A DNA stretch of 64,000 nucleotides from Candidatus Saccharicenans sp. GTDB lineage: Bacteria > Acidobacteriota > Aminicenantia > Aminicenantales > Saccharicenantaceae. The notes beneath the pieces are model-generated. The model was not told the origin of the DNA. It did not search any database and saw nothing but the letters and a program-made list of their open reading frames with translations. Of the stretch, positions 1 to 9,375 are shown piece by piece. Numbering within the stretch: position 1 is the first letter of the stretch; every line of letters starts with the position of its first letter. The stretch lies in contig JASEFX010000004.1 in NCBI GenBank assembly GCA_030018265.1, positions 1 through 64,000 of the forward strand. Reading direction: 5' to 3'. A program made the translations under genes and the position numbers.

Positions 1-1425
1 GGTTTCGTTTTCCTGGTTGTCAAGTTCTTCGCCGCATATGTTGCAGCCCTGTTTTTCGCCACCGAGGTCAAAGGGACCGAATATTTTGGAATACACTGAT
101 TGAACGTTGCCTGAGCTGAAAAGTGAGGAAAATTTTCTCCTTTTGATTTCGCCGAGCCGGCTGTTCAGAGCGAGCCAGCATTCAGAAAAGTTTTCAATGA
201 AATTTAGATAACTGATTTCCTTCCAGGCAAGGATCACTGCGAGCTTTCCTTTATGGGCTTCGAGAAGAACGGTGTCGAATTTTTTCTGAACGGTTCTCAG
301 CCTTTGTTCAAAATCACTCAGAGCCGGGATCAGGAGGTAAAAGTTTCCACCTCCACAATAAATAAGATTAGTTTCGGGCAGGTCGAATTCTTTCAAAATG
401 GCCCTGGCCAGAACTTCAGAAATGAGCTGGATGTAGAAAGAGCGTGCTCTCAAGCCTTTCAGGGCCTTTTCGGATGTAACTTCATAGAGGAAAGATTGAA
501 TTCCTGAAATGTCACCAGCAACCAGAATGATATCAGCCTTCCTGAGAAGTTCAGGTGCTGACAAATCTCTGTTTTCCTCTTTTGCCTGATTGTATTTTGA
601 GATTTGGTCCAGAAGGGATGAAATTTCTTCCACCGGTGATTGTTTAACCTGATAGACCTGGTACAGACAGGCGGCTATGGCGCTGGTGCTCTTAAGGTGA
701 TGGAAAAGTGATAGGTCAGGTTTTTCTCTGAAAGCTGCCGAGGGGATGGCTATCAGGTATTTAAGAAGGAGGTAATAAAGCTGGGAAAAATATGTATCGT
801 CAGGCGACAATTTTTTTAGCTCCTGGATAAAGTCGTTCCACAAACCCGGATAGTCCTTACTGCAGAAAGCAACTTCTTTTTCCCTTACAGGGAAGAGATT
901 TTCCATCTTTTCATCCAGCGGCAACAATTGGATGTAATAATCTCGATTGTGACTTGTGCTTTTATCCTGTCTGGAAACATTGTCTTCGGTATCAGCTAAA
1001 GCTTCCATTTTGAGCTGGCTGAAAATTGATAGAAGTGGTTCTTTTTGGGAATATGTTTGGGTGTCTTCTTCAAGTTCTATTCTCTCTGCCGAGGATAGCC
1101 AGTCAGCCAGGGTTATCAGGGTGGCCAAAAGCCTTTGGCGTTCATTGCTGGCATTTTCAGGGATGTGATGGAGGGCTGCCAGGTGCCCGGCTTCGTCCAG
1201 TTCGCGTGGCAAGTACTCTCTAAAAAATTTATCGGTCAGGGCGGCGTGATAATATTTATATTGAGGATGAGTATCGCTGCCGGTATTTCTGGTGTAAATT
1301 TGAAGGGCATACTGATCGCGTTCATTAGCCTGATTGAGCTTATGGCCTGCCCGCAGGGAAAACTTTCCAATATCATGCAGGAATGAGGCGTAAATTAGCA
1401 TTTGATATTCGTTTGGCTTTTCCAT
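1..1425 (-). CDS. cas10: Cas10/Csm1 family type III CRISPR protein, partial (C-terminus beyond window start)
   Basis: Manual reverse-strand translation is open from ATG at 1425 to the window edge: MEKPNEYQMLIYASFLHDIGKFSLRAGHK... (HD motif), ...ADIILVAGDISGIQSFLYEVTSEKALKGLRARSFYIQLISEVLARAIL... (Csm1 signature), ...CNICGEEL (Cys knuckle). Not in the supplied ORF list because it is truncated. Confidence 0.93.
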   Translation of the reverse strand, partial: MEKPNEYQMLIYASFLHDIGKFSLRAGHKLNQANERDQYALQIYTRNTGSDTHPQYKYYHAALTDKFFREYLPRELDEAGHLAALHHIPENASNERQRLLATLITLADWLSSAERIELEEDTQTYSQKEPLLSIFSQLKMEALADTEDNVSRQDKSTSHNRDYYIQLLPLDEKMENLFPVREKEVAFCSKDYPGLWNDFIQELKKLSPDDTYFSQLYYLLLKYLIAIPSAAFREKPDLSLFHHLKSTSAIAACLYQVYQVKQSPVEEISSLLDQISKYNQAKEENRDLSAPELLRKADIILVAGDISGIQSFLYEVTSEKALKGLRARSFYIQLISEVLARAILKEFDLPETNLIYCGGGNFYLLIPALSDFEQRLRTVQKKFDTVLLEAHKGKLAVILAWKEISYLNFIENFSECWLALNSRLGEIKRRKFSSLFSSGNVQSVYSKIFGPFDLGGEKQGCNICGEELDNQENET

Positions 1426-1484
1426 CGCTCTTTCCTTTGCCTTTCATTATTTATATAATTCAGAAAATAATTAATTTCCAACAA

Positions 1485-1507
1485 AGAAACGTTTCGGAAA
1501 CGTTTCT
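1485..1507. promoter_or_regulatory. 23-nt perfect inverted repeat AGAAACGTTTC-G-GAAACGTTTCT between CARF gene and cas10
   Basis: Read directly: agaaacgtttcggaaacgtttct equals its own reverse complement apart from the central base; two GAAACGTTTC half sites, each itself palindromic. Confidence 0.6.
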
Positions 1508-1522
1508 GTTTTCTCTCAAGCA

Positions 1523-2680
1523 TCAGGTTTCCTTTAGAATGATTTTATTTTTGTCTACTGGCAGACCGTAGCGACTTCTGGCATAAATTCGCATGCTGGA
1601 AATCTTGCAGAGCATATTCAGAGATTTATCAGGAACCTGATTTTCGATCTGTCTATTTATCTTACTTATATACTGTCTTATGACCTCAGCTGAAATTCCA
1701 CTCTTCCATCGCGAGGAAAAAGTCTGCCAGCGGTATTCCTTTTGGCCATTTATCAATAAAAAATCTTCTTTGTAAGAAATCAGTTTTTCCTGGTTGAAGA
1801 GAACTGATAATTCAGCGTAACAATCTTTACACTCCGAACAGTAATTACGCTTAGGTTGCTGGCAGGATGTTAATTTTTGTTTCAGGAATATGTAGTAAAT
1901 AAAAAAGAGGATGGGCGGCAGAGAGAAGAAGTAGTGGTCTACCTTAATACTTCTTTTAGTTGGATCTACCTCGATTTCTGGCTGAAGCCAGGAAAGTTCT
2001 ATTTCGGTCTGCCCTTCAGCGACCAGCTCCCGGAAAGATGGCGATTTAAGACGCAGTTTATGTCCCAGTCTAATGAAGGGGAGATCAGCCAGATGAATTA
2101 GTGCATCTTTAGTATTGATAGTTTTAGTCATCCCTTCTGGAGTTTTAACTGTTAACTTGATATTTTGTTTGGGTTTAAAGAAAAAATCGGGGTGAGATTC
2201 AAATTCAGGAGAAACTATCACATGATAGAGTTTATCCCAGGGACGCCCGAAAAGCTGAAGAGCTGTGCCAAGGTAAAAACTCATTGTTTTTCTGCCACCG
2301 GCAATTGAACAGTGAAGCCGGAGTTTTTTATCTCTGGTCTTTTCCCTTATGAAAGAGGTTATGAGTTCGGCTATACTTTCATTCTCTTCACTGGTCTTAA
2401 TGTCATCGATTTCCTGGCCGGCGGAATTTCGAGGGACGAGGAAGTGGCTGTCTTCAATGGCTACAGGGGGTATATTGTATTCATTGAATAAATCTTTTAG
2501 CTTTCCCTGTTCCAGAAGCATTTCTTTGATTATTTTTTTCCCGAGGGAAGTTGTTATTATGAAAATTTCGTCCGGGTAGATTGGCTTTTTCTGGGTGGCC
2601 AGAGCATAAATAGTTTCCGTAATTATTTGAGGAGAAGCACCCCCTACAAAAATGAAAACTTCCTTAAAAGTTTTCATCAA
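1523..2680 (-). CDS. CRISPR-associated CARF-domain protein, NE0113/TIGR02584 (Csm6/ring-nuclease) type
   Basis: N-terminal IFVGGASPQIITETIYAL and SIAGGRKTMSFYLGTALQLFGRPWDKLYHVIV are hallmarks of the NE0113 CARF family; next to cas10 on the same strand. Confidence 0.88.
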   Translation of the reverse strand: MMKTFKEVFIFVGGASPQIITETIYALATQKKPIYPDEIFIITTSLGKKIIKEMLLEQGKLKDLFNEYNIPPVAIEDSHFLVPRNSAGQEIDDIKTSEENESIAELITSFIREKTRDKKLRLHCSIAGGRKTMSFYLGTALQLFGRPWDKLYHVIVSPEFESHPDFFFKPKQNIKLTVKTPEGMTKTINTKDALIHLADLPFIRLGHKLRLKSPSFRELVAEGQTEIELSWLQPEIEVDPTKRSIKVDHYFFSLPPILFFIYYIFLKQKLTSCQQPKRNYCSECKDCYAELSVLFNQEKLISYKEDFLLINGQKEYRWQTFSSRWKSGISAEVIRQYISKINRQIENQVPDKSLNMLCKISSMRIYARSRYGLPVDKNKIILKET

Positions 2681-3075
2681 GGGAAATTTATTTTTATCAA
2701 AAAAAAGTTATCTCTGTCAACAAAAATTTTTTTTGAATCCCATTAAATCAATGCCTGTGGGTTGGCTGCTTTGAACTGTCTCTTTTCTTACTCCTCTCCG
2801 ATAATTCATGTTCACCGCTGGAAAAGGATGGAAGTTTCCTTTCAAAAATGTAATCTGTTCTAAGGTGTTGTGACCAGTAGAAGTATAATTCATAAAAATA
2901 GTATCGGGGGAAGGAATACTCAGACGAGCTGAAGGTCAGCCACGGAGATTTAAGATCAAGCTGGAGATTTATATCGTTCCAGAAATTTGCTTTTGATCTA
3001 AGAATTGATTTGATTTAAAAAATAGACAGAGCTTAGATTATCCAGAAAGCTAAGCGAATTGTGAGGTGAACAGGA

Positions 3076-4401
3076 ATGTGTAAAGTAAATAAAACTATTA
3101 CCAGGCGGACTTTTTTGAAAACTTTTTCTGCTGCGGCCGTTGCTAGTTTCGGTTTTCCAGCCATTGTGCCAGCTTCAGCCCTCGGCCGCGATAAGAGGCC
3201 GTCTCCCTCGAACCGCATCGTGATGGCCGGGATAGGCTTCGGCATGATGGGTATTCCCAACATGGAGGCTTTTCTGAGCAAGGATGAAGTGCAGTGGGTT
3301 GCGGTCTGCGATGTGGACAAAAATCATGTGGCACGCGCTAAACAGATTGTCGACCGTAAATACGGAAATAAAGACTGCCGTGCTTACACCGATTTCCGCG
3401 AGCTTTTCCTGAGGAAAGACATAGATGCGGTGTCAATCGCCGTGCCCGACCACTGGCATGCTCTGATTTCCATCATGGCGGCTCGCGCCGGCTACGATAT
3501 TTACGGAGAGAAACCGCTTACTCACAGTCTGGCTGAGGGACGGGCTCTCTGCCGGGCGATAGAGCGCTATGGCCGGGTCTGGCAGACCGGAAGCTGGCAG
3601 CGGTCGGTGGAGAATTTCCACCGGGCGGCCGAGCTGGTGCGAAATGGTCGGATCGGCAAGGTGCTGAGGATTGAAGTCGGCTTGCCGGAGGGTCATTACG
3701 ATTTTGCCGGCACCTTCGGCCAGGACAGGATTGAACCGCCCCCGCCGGAGCTCGATTACGAAATGTGGCTGGGTCCCGCACCCTACTGGCCCTACTGCAA
3801 ATCCAGGGTTCATATGAACTGGCGCTGGAACATGGATTTTGGCGGCGGGCAGCTCATGGACTGGGTCGGCCATCATGTCGATATCGCCCACTGGGGAATG
3901 GGCTGGGACAGAACCGGTCCGGTGGAGATAGAAGCCCGCGGCGAGTATCCGTCCGGGGGAGTCTACAACAGCCCGATCCGCTACTGGGTTGAAGCCAGGT
4001 ATGCGGACGGCACACCGATGATTATAGCCGGCGGCTATCCGCAGATCTGGAGCGGGACGAAATGGATCGGGGAGAAAGGCTGGGTCTGGGTGGACCGCGG
4101 CCAGTTTGAAACCGAACCGGCTTGGCTCAAAAAAGAGGTCATCGGGCCCGGCGAGATTAAACTCTATAAGAGCCGGGATCATTACCAGAACTTTCTCGAT
4201 TGTGTGAGAAGCAGAAACGAGACCATCACCCCGGCCGAGGTGGCGCATCGCTCAGCCAGCGTCGGACATCTGGCCGTCATTTCTATGACGGTCGGAAGAA
4301 AAATTCGCTGGGACCCGGAGAAAGAGAAAATAATAGGCGACCCGGAAGCGGAGAGACTTTTGAGCCGGTCCTACCGGAAACCCTGGATTCTTCCGGATTA
4401 A
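3076..4401 (+). CDS. Gfo/Idh/MocA family oxidoreductase with Tat signal
   Basis: RRTFLKTFSAAAVASFGFPAIVPASA Tat signal; Rossmann GIGFGMMG; AVPDHWHALISIMAARAGYDIYGEKPLTHSLAEGRAL (EKP motif). Confidence 0.93.
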   Translation: MCKVNKTITRRTFLKTFSAAAVASFGFPAIVPASALGRDKRPSPSNRIVMAGIGFGMMGIPNMEAFLSKDEVQWVAVCDVDKNHVARAKQIVDRKYGNKDCRAYTDFRELFLRKDIDAVSIAVPDHWHALISIMAARAGYDIYGEKPLTHSLAEGRALCRAIERYGRVWQTGSWQRSVENFHRAAELVRNGRIGKVLRIEVGLPEGHYDFAGTFGQDRIEPPPPELDYEMWLGPAPYWPYCKSRVHMNWRWNMDFGGGQLMDWVGHHVDIAHWGMGWDRTGPVEIEARGEYPSGGVYNSPIRYWVEARYADGTPMIIAGGYPQIWSGTKWIGEKGWVWVDRGQFETEPAWLKKEVIGPGEIKLYKSRDHYQNFLDCVRSRNETITPAEVAHRSASVGHLAVISMTVGRKIRWDPEKEKIIGDPEAERLLSRSYRKPWILPD

Positions 4402-4443
4402 AGAGGACCTGGAATCGAGCCGGTGAAGAGGAAGAGATAATGA

Positions 4444-6594
4444 ATGGGAGAGAGAAAAATGAATACGGAAGTTAAGAAGAAATATATCGCGGAAAAGAAA
4501 ACAGGAAACTTTGTTCGCCTTTCAGGAAAACCTGGCGACAGGGCTGAAAGAAGAAAATCGCCGGCAGTGAATTTTATTAAGCGAGCCGGCGCCATGCTGA
4601 TTTTTTTGCCCCTGATGTTTTCGCTCCTGACGCTGGTAACTCCAGAGGCGATTTTTGCCAGGGATGGAGGGCAGACGGGGCAGATATCCGGGCAGCCGCG
4701 GACGGAGTTAGAAGAACTTGAAAAAATCCTCCGGGCGCTGGAAAGGTTCGACCACAGCCAGGGAGAGGGACCGGCGCTGGCACTCGAGAGATTGGTTTTC
4801 AGGTTGAAGGATGAGCCCGGGTTGCGGCCACAGGTCGAAAAAAAGCTGCTTGAATTTTTTACCGGCAATGTCACCGCCGATGCCCGGATCGCTGTGAGCA
4901 AACCTTTAAGCTGGATCGCTGGAAGCGAGTCGGTAAAAGCGCTGGCTCGTTTACTCCCGAACGTGGAAAAAACCGATGCTGCCCGCTATGTGCTGGAAAG
5001 AATTCCCGGGGAAGAAGCCAGCCGCGCGCTGATCGAGGCTCTGGGTAAAGCGCCGGCCGCTGTTCTTCCAGGAATCATAAGCAGCCTGGGGCACAGAAGG
5101 GTCGAAGCGGCTGTTCCGGAGTTTGAGAAGATTCTGAGCAAAAAACCAGCGACCGGTATCGTTTCGAACATAATAGAAGCTCTGGGAAACACCGGCGGGC
5201 AGAAAGCTGTGGAGATTCTTTCAGGCTATCTTAAAGCCAGCGATGAAAATCTCAGGCAGAAGGCCGCAGATGGACTCCTGAGGATCTCTTCCCGGGCGAT
5301 CGATCAGAAAAATTATCCTCAGGCAGCGAAAATTTCCGCAATGCTGCTTGAAGCCAGATTGCTTCCGGAAGGAAGGATGGCCGCCTGGAAGATAAAAATT
5401 ATTGCGGCCGGAGAAAAGCAGAATCAGGAGCTTGCTTCAGCTCTGAAGAGTCGCGATGAAGCGGCCCGGAGTGCGGCGCTGGAGCTTTTGCCGATTCTGG
5501 TGAAAAAAGAGGAAATAGGCTCTTTTATTCCATTGATTGCCGGTCTGCCGGAAAACTTTCAGGTTCAGGCCGCTGCAGTTCTGGCTCATTATTCAGCGCC
5601 TGAAGCGCGCGATTATCTGATGACTCTGGCTGAAAAATCCTTATCGCCCGATGTGCGCGCAGAAGCTCTTCTCAGCCTGGGAAAAGCTGGCGATCATTCC
5701 ACCGTGGAATTTTTAGCCGGGAAAGCAGCTTCAGCCAGGGGTAAGGAAAAAGCAGCCGCCAGGGAGAGCCTGGCCGGGCTGGCGGGCAGGGCGGTTGATG
5801 AGAAGATTCTTGAGCTTCTGGCTCAGCAACCGCAACAGGCGCTCAGAAACGAATTGCTCCTGGCTTCCTGCGAAAGAAATATCGTTGAGAGCCGGAAATA
5901 TTTTCTGCTGGAGGCAGCCAATCCGACGGCTGACGTTTCTCTGGTGTCCCGAGGCCTGAAGGCTTTCGGGGATATAGGCCTGGCTGAAGAACTTTTGCCC
6001 GTGGCCTTTAGAATTGAAGATGAAAATTTCCGGGCAGAGCTGGCAGGGATTATGGCAGCATGGGCCCGGCAGAGCGCCCGTCCGGAAGCCAGGTCAGCTT
6101 ATTTTCGAAACCTCCTCGGGCGAGAATCTGAAGCTAAGAATCAGGCGCTTCTGATTTCAATCATCGGAAAGATCGGAGAGAGAAATTCCCTGCCGCTTCT
6201 GAGGCAGTATCTTGATAACCGGAACCCGGAAGTGCGGGAGGCGGCGCTACGAGCCATCGTCGACTGGCCCGAACTGGAAGCCCGAGACGACCTGCTGAAG
6301 ATAGCCAGAACTTCATCCGAATTAAAGGAGAAGGTGCTGGCGATCAGGGGGCTGGTTCGCCTGACCGCGGCGGAAAAATACCGGCTGCCGCAGGCAGCGG
6401 TGGAAACCCTGAAAGAAATGTATGCGCTTTCTCCGAGGGCAGAGGAGAAAAAGCTGGTGCTCGCGGTGTTTCCGGATTTTCCATGCCGGGAAGCACTGGC
6501 TTTCTGCGAGTCGTTGAGCTCTGACCCCGAGGTCGGGGCTGAGGCTCGCCTTGCTGCTGAGAAAATTTCACACCAGCTTAACCGAACGCGGTGA
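4444..6594 (+). CDS. Secreted/membrane-anchored HEAT-repeat protein
   Basis: Hydrophobic N-terminal segment (AMLIFLPLMFSLLTLVTPEAIFA) then repeated helical HEAT-like units (ALGKAPAAVLPGIISSLGHRRVEAAVPEFEKIL, NPEVREAALRAIVDWPELEARDDLL). Confidence 0.8.
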   Translation: MGERKMNTEVKKKYIAEKKTGNFVRLSGKPGDRAERRKSPAVNFIKRAGAMLIFLPLMFSLLTLVTPEAIFARDGGQTGQISGQPRTELEELEKILRALERFDHSQGEGPALALERLVFRLKDEPGLRPQVEKKLLEFFTGNVTADARIAVSKPLSWIAGSESVKALARLLPNVEKTDAARYVLERIPGEEASRALIEALGKAPAAVLPGIISSLGHRRVEAAVPEFEKILSKKPATGIVSNIIEALGNTGGQKAVEILSGYLKASDENLRQKAADGLLRISSRAIDQKNYPQAAKISAMLLEARLLPEGRMAAWKIKIIAAGEKQNQELASALKSRDEAARSAALELLPILVKKEEIGSFIPLIAGLPENFQVQAAAVLAHYSAPEARDYLMTLAEKSLSPDVRAEALLSLGKAGDHSTVEFLAGKAASARGKEKAAARESLAGLAGRAVDEKILELLAQQPQQALRNELLLASCERNIVESRKYFLLEAANPTADVSLVSRGLKAFGDIGLAEELLPVAFRIEDENFRAELAGIMAAWARQSARPEARSAYFRNLLGRESEAKNQALLISIIGKIGERNSLPLLRQYLDNRNPEVREAALRAIVDWPELEARDDLLKIARTSSELKEKVLAIRGLVRLTAAEKYRLPQAAVETLKEMYALSPRAEEKKLVLAVFPDFPCREALAFCESLSSDPEVGAEARLAAEKISHQLNRTR

Positions 6595-6734
6595 GAATTT
6601 TCGGGGGAATATCTTCTCTGAAAAGCGAGATAAAGATAATTAGAAGGAAAATTCATTTTTATCAGCTTTCAGCTGACGAAAATGTAATAATTTTATCGGT
6701 TACTTCTTGTCAGTAATATGTTCTTTATTTTAAG

Positions 6735-8795
6735 TTATTCTTTAACTTTCAGGGCGCGGAAGACAAGGAACAGCCCTGCTGCTGTCAGGCCGACGAGACT
6801 TGCCAGGTATGATGGATGAGCAAATACCTTAAGGAAGCCAACTTCAGCAAAAGCTAAGGTGGCAAAAACTATTCCTATGATGGCTTCACCGGCTATCAAA
6901 CCTGAAGCCAGCAGTGTGCCCTGATTGCCGACCCTTTCTTTCTGTTCGGCGGGAAGCTTTCTGGCTTCAATCTGCTTGTCCAGAAGAGCTCTGAAAACCC
7001 CGCCAAGGAAAATGGCAAACGAAGTATCGATCGGAAGATACATTCCCACAGCTATGAGCATCGGGCTTTTCACCTGCATCAGAATGAAAGCGAACCCCAT
7101 GAACATTCCGGCTAAAATCAGAATCCATTCGGTCTTTCTTTCGAAAATGCCGCGGGCGACAGCAGCCATCAGGCTGGCCTGGGGAGCGGGGATTTTCTCT
7201 CCGCCAAAGCCGGCCCCGGTTTTCAGAATTTCATTCTGGTATTCGGGAGGCAGACTTTTTATTTCCTCAAGGCTGTAAGTTCTCGCTTCGATATCCTTGA
7301 TTCTCCCGTCGTAAGCAATTTCTGTTATACCGGCTTTTTCCAGTTCGCCGATTTTTGCTGCGACTGTCTGCTTGATATTTCCGAGATGAAGCACCGAGAG
7401 CACGAGGAACATCACCAGCGCTGCCACGCTCACGCCGAAGATGTCTCCGAGCTGCATTTTCCACGGGGTGCAGCCGAGTATGTGCCCGGCTTTTAAGTCC
7501 TGCATCATCTCGCCGGCCACAGAAACCGAAACGCAGGTAAAAGTTGCCACGATCAGGACGGCCGAGATTCCGCTGGCGCCGTGCAGCCCCATCAGGACCA
7601 TGATGAAAGCCACTATGATGAGGACGGAAACAGTGAGACCGCTGGTCGGATTGCTGCTGACGCCGATTATTCCGACCAGATAACCGGAAACGGCGGCGAA
7701 AACAAACCCCAGAATTAACATCAACAGCACCGCCACCAGAGAGGCAGGCAAACTCTGGGCGTAACGCTGGAAGATGAAAAACACCAGGACTGAGATGGCT
7801 GTGGCGGCCATCAGGGCCCATCTGAGGTTGATGTCCTGGTCGGTTCGAGGAAGCAATTGAGTTTCGGCCTGGCTTCTTTTTGTCACCATGGCTAAGGAAC
7901 GGGCGATTCCCTGAGCCAGGCTTTTTCTCATCTTGAAGAGAGTGTAGAAGGCTCCGACCAGCATTCCGCCGATCGCAATGTAGCGGACATAATCGCGCCA
8001 GACCCGGGTGATTTCCGCCGTCCAGTCGGTTATAGCTCCGAGGTCCTGGTAGTTAAAGTAGAAGGCCAGGATCGGCGCCAGCAAACCCCAGGCTAAGACG
8101 CCGCCGCTAAAATTTATAGAAGCCAGCCGGGGTCCGATGATAAAGCCCACACCCAGGAAGGCCGGGCTGGCTTCAGGTCCCCGCAGCAGCAATTTAGCTT
8201 TGCCCGCAGAAACCAGGCGCTGCCATTTCAGGGCGATGAATTTGAATTCAGTAAGGCAGGTAAAAAGCGCGCCGATGGCCATCCCCGAAAGCAGCAGGCC
8301 GGTTCCTCTGGCGCCTTTCTGCCCGGCCTTGTGGATTTCCGCTGCGGCCACGGATTCCGGGAATGGAAGTTCCGGGTCGTTGACTAAAATTCTGCGGGTA
8401 ATCGTGACGAACATAATACCGAGAACTCCACCTAAGATCAGTATGACTGTGGCTACCAGATAGTTCTGGACGCGGTAAAAAGGAAGCCAGATGCCGGTGA
8501 TGAAAAAAGCAGGCAATGTGAATATCGCGCCGGAGGCGACATTGCCGCCGATGGAACCGATTGTTCTGGCAGCATTTTCTTCCAGGATTGTTCCCCTGAA
8601 GGCTTTGATCACAGCCATCCCGATCACAGCTGTCGTGTAGGTAGCGGCGATGGTCATTCCGGCTTTCAGCCCGAGGTAGGCATTAGCCGCTCCCATAAAG
8701 GCGGCCAGAATGACCCCAAGCAGGACCGCCCGCAGGGTGAATTCTTTGATGTTCACTTCCGGCGGAACTATCGGTTTTGAAGTGTGTCCTTCCAT
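6735..8795 (-). CDS. OPT family oligopeptide transporter
   Basis: FTLRAVLLGVILAAFMGAANAYLGLKAGMTIAATYTTAVIGMAVIKAF and many TM segments are characteristic of OPT proteins. Confidence 0.92.
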   Translation of the reverse strand: MEGHTSKPIVPPEVNIKEFTLRAVLLGVILAAFMGAANAYLGLKAGMTIAATYTTAVIGMAVIKAFRGTILEENAARTIGSIGGNVASGAIFTLPAFFITGIWLPFYRVQNYLVATVILILGGVLGIMFVTITRRILVNDPELPFPESVAAAEIHKAGQKGARGTGLLLSGMAIGALFTCLTEFKFIALKWQRLVSAGKAKLLLRGPEASPAFLGVGFIIGPRLASINFSGGVLAWGLLAPILAFYFNYQDLGAITDWTAEITRVWRDYVRYIAIGGMLVGAFYTLFKMRKSLAQGIARSLAMVTKRSQAETQLLPRTDQDINLRWALMAATAISVLVFFIFQRYAQSLPASLVAVLLMLILGFVFAAVSGYLVGIIGVSSNPTSGLTVSVLIIVAFIMVLMGLHGASGISAVLIVATFTCVSVSVAGEMMQDLKAGHILGCTPWKMQLGDIFGVSVAALVMFLVLSVLHLGNIKQTVAAKIGELEKAGITEIAYDGRIKDIEARTYSLEEIKSLPPEYQNEILKTGAGFGGEKIPAPQASLMAAVARGIFERKTEWILILAGMFMGFAFILMQVKSPMLIAVGMYLPIDTSFAIFLGGVFRALLDKQIEARKLPAEQKERVGNQGTLLASGLIAGEAIIGIVFATLAFAEVGFLKVFAHPSYLASLVGLTAAGLFLVFRALKVKE

Positions 8796-9070
8796 TCTCC
8801 GGTCTCCTTCCTGTTTTTTATTGATTTAACGACCAGAGAAATACCTCTGGCGCAATCTGGATTCCCCGCTATGATAAAAAAGTGCGCTGTATCAAGTCAA
8901 CCGAAAAGAGGCGACCGGAAAAACATGGGACACAATATACATTTCCTGATTTTCTGGTGTTGCCCTTATCGGGAGTTTTCAGGGGTCGAGCATTCGATGA
9001 AACAAGTTTTCCTTTTTTAAGGGATAAATGATTGACAAAAACAGGAAAGCTCAGATATTGACTTGAGCTT

Positions 9071-9370
9071 TCACGTTTCGGGCTGATAGAGCAGATGACA
9101 GATGCCAGCGACCTGTTTCAGTTCTATGACAGACGCAATTCCGGTGCCAGTTTTGTCCAGTTCGCCGGCAGCTATTATTGCTTCCATAACTTTCTGGCTA
9201 ACGGTGGCAGGAAACACGTTTAAAATAATCTCTTTTTCCGGCTCAACCGGTATGCCCGGCAGCTTCTTTCGCTCATGAATGTCTGTTCCCCGACCCATCA
9301 CTATGGTTCCTCCTTCGGCGCCAGCCTCACGAGAAGCCTTGATGATCTTTTCTGAATAACCCAGACGCAC
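9071..9370 (-). CDS. P-II family nitrogen-regulator-like protein (5' end uncertain)
   Basis: GAEGGTIVMGRG...EKEIILNVFPATVSQKVMEAIIAAGELDKTGTGIASVIELKQVAG; in-frame upstream codons (NNNFDSIVTIV) suggest the native start lies about 9400 rather than the GTG at 9370. Confidence 0.75.
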   Translation of the reverse strand: MRLGYSEKIIKASREAGAEGGTIVMGRGTDIHERKKLPGIPVEPEKEIILNVFPATVSQKVMEAIIAAGELDKTGTGIASVIELKQVAGICHLLYQPET

Positions 9371-9375
9371 TATTG

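Noticed and set aside
253-1571. Plus-strand ORFs at 253-507, 956-1168, 1026-1223, 1135-1386 and 1383-1571
   Set aside because: All but the last lie antisense to the open cas10 frame, which carries diagnostic motifs; none has a recognisable domain.
1900-1960. Possible transmembrane segment (FFSLPPILFFIYYIFL) in the CARF protein
   Set aside because: Only about 16 hydrophobic residues including a PP; in this family the equivalent region looks like part of a globular domain, so I do not call a TM helix.
2681-3075. AT-rich intergenic region between the CARF gene and the first Gfo/Idh/MocA gene examined for a CRISPR array or ncRNA
   Set aside because: No regularly spaced direct repeats and no recognisable RNA family; probably divergent promoters only.
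3433-4248. 271-aa minus-strand ORF opposite the Gfo/Idh/MocA gene (and similar antisense ORFs at 12902-13753, 20629-21306, 29265-30215, 43939-45078, 52991-54031)
   Set aside because: High-GC shadow ORFs antisense to clear conserved CDSs; composition is low-complexity R/P/H/A-like and no recognisable domain.
4444-6594. Possibility that HEAT repeats are a nucleotide-level tandem repeat/VNTR
   Set aside because: Units are similar only at the protein-periodicity level; no near-identical DNA repeats seen.
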